From CAYRSS01 sp964426945 (GTDB lineage: Bacteria; Planctomycetota; Phycisphaerae; UBA1845), in NCBI GenBank assembly GCA_964426945.1, contig CAYRSS010000073.1:1-17233 (forward strand): DNA of 17,233 nt. The letters are read 5' to 3'. A program made the position numbers and the translations under genes. The notes under the pieces were generated by a model, which was not told the origin of the DNA, did not search any database, and was given only the letters and a program-made list of their open reading frames with translations. Every line of letters starts with the position of its first letter. Position 1 is the stretch's first letter. Below, piece by piece: positions 15,119 to 17,233 of this stretch.

Positions 15119-16093
15119 TCAGCGCGGCCCGCGGAGCGACAGGCCGTTGGCGGCGAGCTGGCGCTTGATCTCGGCCAGCGAGGTCACGCCGAAGTTCTTG
15201 ATGGCCATGAGCTGGGCCTCGGTGCAGTTGGCCAGCTCGGCGAGCGAGGAGATGCCCAGCCGCTGAAGGCACTTGCGCGAGCGGACCGACAACTCAAGGT
15301 CGCCGACCGACTTCTGCAGGGCGGCGACATCTTCGGTCTGCGGCGCGGCTTCCACCGGCTCGATCGTTGCGACCGTCACCCGCGCATCGTTCAGCGCCTG
15401 CCCCAGCCGCAGCCCCTTGGCCGTCAGCATCGCCTTGATCTCGTTGAGCGAGGTCTCGCCGAAGTTCTTGTAGCCCAGCAGCTCTTCCTCCGTCGTGCGG
15501 AGCAGGTCGCCCAGCGTGCGGATGTTCATCTGCTTGAGGCAGTTGCGGCTGCGGACGGAAAGCTCGAAGTCGGTGATGGGCACGTCGAGCACCGCGTTGC
15601 GCTTCTCGCGGTCGCGGTGGGTGCGCTCGTCGAAGACCATCGTCTGCGACGAGTCGATCGAGCGCTTCAGGTTGCGCGCCCGCACGTGGTTGGGGTGTTC
15701 GTGAAGGACGGCCTCGACGCAGGCCTCGGCGTCCTGCAGACGGCCGCTTTCCTCGTACACGAGGGCGAGGTTCAGCATGAGTTGAACCGGCACGCGCTCG
15801 CCCGTGGCCGCGGATTCGAGGCGCTCGACGGCCTCGTCGTCATCGCCGAGGCGATCGAGCAGCATGCCGCTGCGGAAGAGCGAGTCGACGTGGTTCGGGT
15901 TGATCGCCAGCACCTCGTCGTAGATCTTCAGGGCGCCGACGGCGTCATGCTGGCGCTCGCGGCAGTAGCCCTTGAGGAAGAGCACGTCGCAGCGGTTGTC
16001 GTCGCTCTCGCGGACGCCTGCGAGCCCCTTCTCCGCCTCCTCCACTCGACCCGACCGAATCTGCGCCGCGATATCCTCGAGCATCACCGCCAT
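15119..16093 (-). CDS. TPR protein with two tandem RNA polymerase alpha-CTD-like domains
   Basis: This 324-residue cytoplasmic protein has TPR-like helices at about 30-140 (ALKIYDEVLAINPNHVDSLF), a linker, and two alpha-CTD-like helix-hairpin-helix domains at about 172-230 and 262-318. The first reads FELSVRSRNCLKQMNI ... YKNFGETSLNEIK, the second LELSVRSRKCLQRLGI ... IKNFGVTSLAEIK. Compared from memory with E. coli alpha-CTD, the UP-element-contact Arg is kept in both. The Asn-Cys pair is kept only in the first (Lys replaces Asn in the second), and the Lys before the conserved Ser is Thr in both. It might contact DNA or RNA polymerase, but that is inference. ATG at 16093 is chosen because AAGGA lies 8 bases upstream; the frame runs back to 16276 through low-complexity sequence. 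It is the first gene of a pair with the SpoIID lipoprotein. Confidence 0.85.
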   Translation of the reverse strand: MAVMLEDIAAQIRSGRVEEAEKGLAGVRESDDNRCDVLFLKGYCRERQHDAVGALKIYDEVLAINPNHVDSLFRSGMLLDRLGDDDEAVERLESAATGERVPVQLMLNLALVYEESGRLQDAEACVEAVLHEHPNHVRARNLKRSIDSSQTMVFDERTHRDREKRNAVLDVPITDFELSVRSRNCLKQMNIRTLGDLLRTTEEELLGYKNFGETSLNEIKAMLTAKGLRLGQALNDARVTVATIEPVEAAPQTEDVAALQKSVGDLELSVRSRKCLQRLGISSLAELANCTEAQLMAIKNFGVTSLAEIKRQLAANGLSLRGPR

Positions 16094-16483
16094 GTGGTCA
16101 TTCCTTGCCAGGCATGGGACACGGCCGGATCCGCCCGTCGCCCGGCCCGCGGAACCCCGTGGGGTGTACGCCGGGCGATGGTTGCGGAATCGGGGGAACG
16201 TCCGGTCGTGTCGGGCTGCCTGTGTCCCTGTGGGGCCTTCCCTCTGCCGTCGCGTCCACGGTGCTCGGATGGCCACCAGCCGCCCCGCGCCGCCCGCCGT
16301 CCCGGGGCCGCGCGCGGATTTTCCATGATTGACGCGAACGCGGAAGTCTATCCCCGGCGCGTCCCCCCCGCAAGCCCCCTCGGGGCGGGGCGGGGAGCCG
16401 GGAGAGGCCTTTCGAGGGCATCCGCACCGGGCCGGTCCGAGGGCTCGCCGGGGCGCGGCCGACGGTCACGGGCGGGGGGACTA
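16094..16483. other. 390-base non-coding stretch before the insertion sequence
   Basis: No supportable gene is visible here; the frames that are open lack family similarity and plausible starts. It should hold the promoter of the leftward TPR/alpha-CTD gene, but no convincing -10/-35 pair is seen. It contains the nested inverted repeat at 16138-16178. It also holds a G-quadruplex motif at 16382-16402 (three GGGG runs with single-base loops, then GGG after a 4-base loop) on the plus strand. Confidence 0.6.
16138..16178 (-). promoter_or_regulatory. Nested inverted repeat in the 5' leader of the TPR/alpha-CTD gene
   Basis: TCGCCCGGC (16138-16146) and GCCGGGCGA (16170-16178) form a perfect 9-bp outer stem. 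Inside the loop ACCCC (16154-16158) and GGGGT (16161-16165) form a second dyad, tight if fully paired. The structure lies 45-85 bases before the start codon. It may be an operator or a structured mRNA leader. In GC-rich DNA a 9-bp dyad is notable but not decisive. Confidence 0.4.
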
Positions 16484-16595
16484 GAGCGCCTTCAGCCCAA
16501 TCGTAGCGCGTTCGGCGCGTGTTAGGGTTGCGCCCTGCGCTTTGCGCTCGTAGGCTCTTTGCGGGTTCCGATGAGGACCCCGGAAGGAGCCATGG

Positions 16596-16961
16596 ATGGG
16601 TGTAGCTTACTCTCAGGATTTGCGAAATCGGGTCCTGGCGGCTTATGCCGCCGGCCTGAAGACCAGGGACATCGCCGAGACGTTTCAGGTCAGTCGTTCC
16701 TGGGCGCGGCGCGTGAATCAGCGTCTTCGCGAGCTTGGCGAGACCGCACCGAGGCCTCGGGGCGGCGCGACGATCATCAAGATCGACCTGGTCCGGCTGG
16801 GTGAGTTGGTCCGTGAGCGTCCGGATGCCACGCTCCGTGAGCTGCGAAGCGCCTTGGGCGTGCAATGCGCTGAGTCGGCGGTATGCCTGGCGCTGAAGCG
16901 CCTCGGGATGTCATTTAAAAAAAGACGATCCATGCGGCCGAGCAGGACCGTCCGGACGTAG
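16596..16961 (+). CDS. IS630-family transposase, N-terminal frame (orfA)
   Basis: This 121-residue frame encodes the DNA-binding part of the transposase: a helix-turn-helix (about 3-48, SQDLRNRVLAAYAAGLKTRD, then QVSRSWARRV) and a second helical domain (about 68-105, RPDATLRELRSALGV) ending RLGMSFKKR. ATG 16596 has a strong GGAAGGAG (16582-16589) six bases upstream. An ATG at 16592 lies in the other frame. The frame ends at TAG 16959-16961 after unrelated residues. The functional protein probably arises by a -1 shift at the A7 run (16917-16923), a usual arrangement in this family. Confidence 0.85.
   Translation: MGVAYSQDLRNRVLAAYAAGLKTRDIAETFQVSRSWARRVNQRLRELGETAPRPRGGATIIKIDLVRLGELVRERPDATLRELRSALGVQCAESAVCLALKRLGMSFKKRRSMRPSRTVRT
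16917..16923 (+). other. A7 slippery run for -1 frameshift in the transposase
   Basis: Seven consecutive A, followed by G, lie in the overlap of the two transposase frames (-1 frame open from 16805, 0 frame to 16961). In the 0 frame they read AAA AAA A. A -1 slip lets Lys-tRNA re-pair on AAA/AAG and continue into the catalytic frame. Transcriptional slippage on the A-run is the alternative. Confidence 0.65.
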
Positions 16962-17233
16962 CGCGTCGCCGCGCGATCTGGCGTCGCGTCCAGCCGAGGG
17001 TTGACGCGAAGCGCCTGATTTTCATCGACGAAACGTGGGCCAAGACGAACATGACGCGCTTGCGCGGCCGAGCGCTGCGCGGTCAGCGGGTGATCGACAA
17101 GACGCCGCATGGCCATTGGAAGACCACGACGCTGATCGCGGCGCTGGGCATCGAGGGCATGCGGTGCTCGACGGTCGTGGACGGTGCCGTCAACGGCAGC
17201 GTCTTCGAAGCCTTCGTGAAGCACGTCCTGGTG
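16922..17233 (+). CDS. IS630-family transposase, catalytic frame (orfB), partial
   Basis: This is the -1 frame relative to orfA, open from 16805 to the window end; coordinates start at the AAG after the slippery run. It encodes the first part of the DDE_3 catalytic domain: LIFIDETWAKTNMTRLRG carries the first catalytic Asp (IDET), followed by GHWKTTTLIAALGI and VVDGAVNGSVFEAFV. The second Asp and final acidic residue lie beyond the window. No good start codon with a ribosome-binding site precedes the domain, so expression as a fusion by frameshifting is likelier than independent initiation. Confidence 0.82.

Larger units (their letters stand above)
16484..17233 (+). mobile_element. IS630-family insertion sequence, left part (cut by window end)
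   Basis: The two-frame transposase identifies the family. IS630 elements insert at TA, and a CTAG at 16481-16484 stands just outside a stretch that no longer resembles the upstream sequence, so the left end is placed after the TA at 16482-16483. That boundary is inferred; the right end and its inverted repeat lie beyond the window. A leader of about 110 bases precedes the first frame. Confidence 0.7.

Noticed and set aside
13647..15272. A 541-codon minus-strand frame overlapping the SpoIID gene
   Set aside because: The overlapping frame with the SpoIID/LytB motifs and lipobox is the real gene; this one has only Arg/Gly-rich sequence.

Overview
The window looks like a high-GC bacterial chromosome, most likely a planctomycete (Phycisphaerae-like). 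The clues are a secreted protein with a degenerate planctomycete-type dockerin pair followed by Cys-rich modules, a large Ser/Thr kinase with kinesin-light-chain-type TPRs, and a TPR protein carrying two RNA-polymerase alpha-CTD-like domains. The taxonomic call is inference; there is no rRNA or tRNA here to anchor it.

Layout. Positions 3-6354 hold the end of a leucine/isovalerate catabolic operon in the order liuB (3' end only), liuC, liuD and liuE. LiuD, the methylcrotonyl-CoA carboxylase alpha subunit, is split into a biotin carboxylase gene and a separate biotin-carrier gene. Together these genes turn 3-methylcrotonyl-CoA into acetyl-CoA and acetoacetate. Between liuB and liuC sits a two-gene block of visibly lower GC (about 135-2420): an OLD/AAA15-type ATPase and a DUF4435/TOPRIM-like partner. 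This pairing is that of the PARIS (AriA/AriB) anti-phage system, or a close relative of it. A defence cassette dropped into a conserved metabolic operon is the most interesting feature of the window.

Positions 6413-9373 encode a membrane-anchored Ser/Thr kinase with a TPR C-terminus, preceded by a TAGAAT box so close to the ATG that the mRNA may be leaderless. Positions 9577-13539 encode a 1320-residue secreted chimera: signal peptide, dockerin-like EF-hand pair, EGF-like region, a serine hydrolase of the beta-lactamase/PBP4* type with SxxK, YxN and HxG motifs, and a long Cys-rich tail. The convergent intergenic region (13540-13780) contains an 8-bp tandem repeat array, a strong terminator-like hairpin and a 9-bp hairpin merged with a G-quadruplex motif.

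On the minus strand, 16093-13781 encode the TPR/double alpha-CTD protein followed by a SpoIID/LytB-family lipoprotein, with a nested inverted repeat in the 5' leader of the first gene. From about 16484 to the window end lies the left part of an IS630-family insertion sequence. Its transposase is read in two frames joined at an A7 slippery run, and the element is cut by the window edge.
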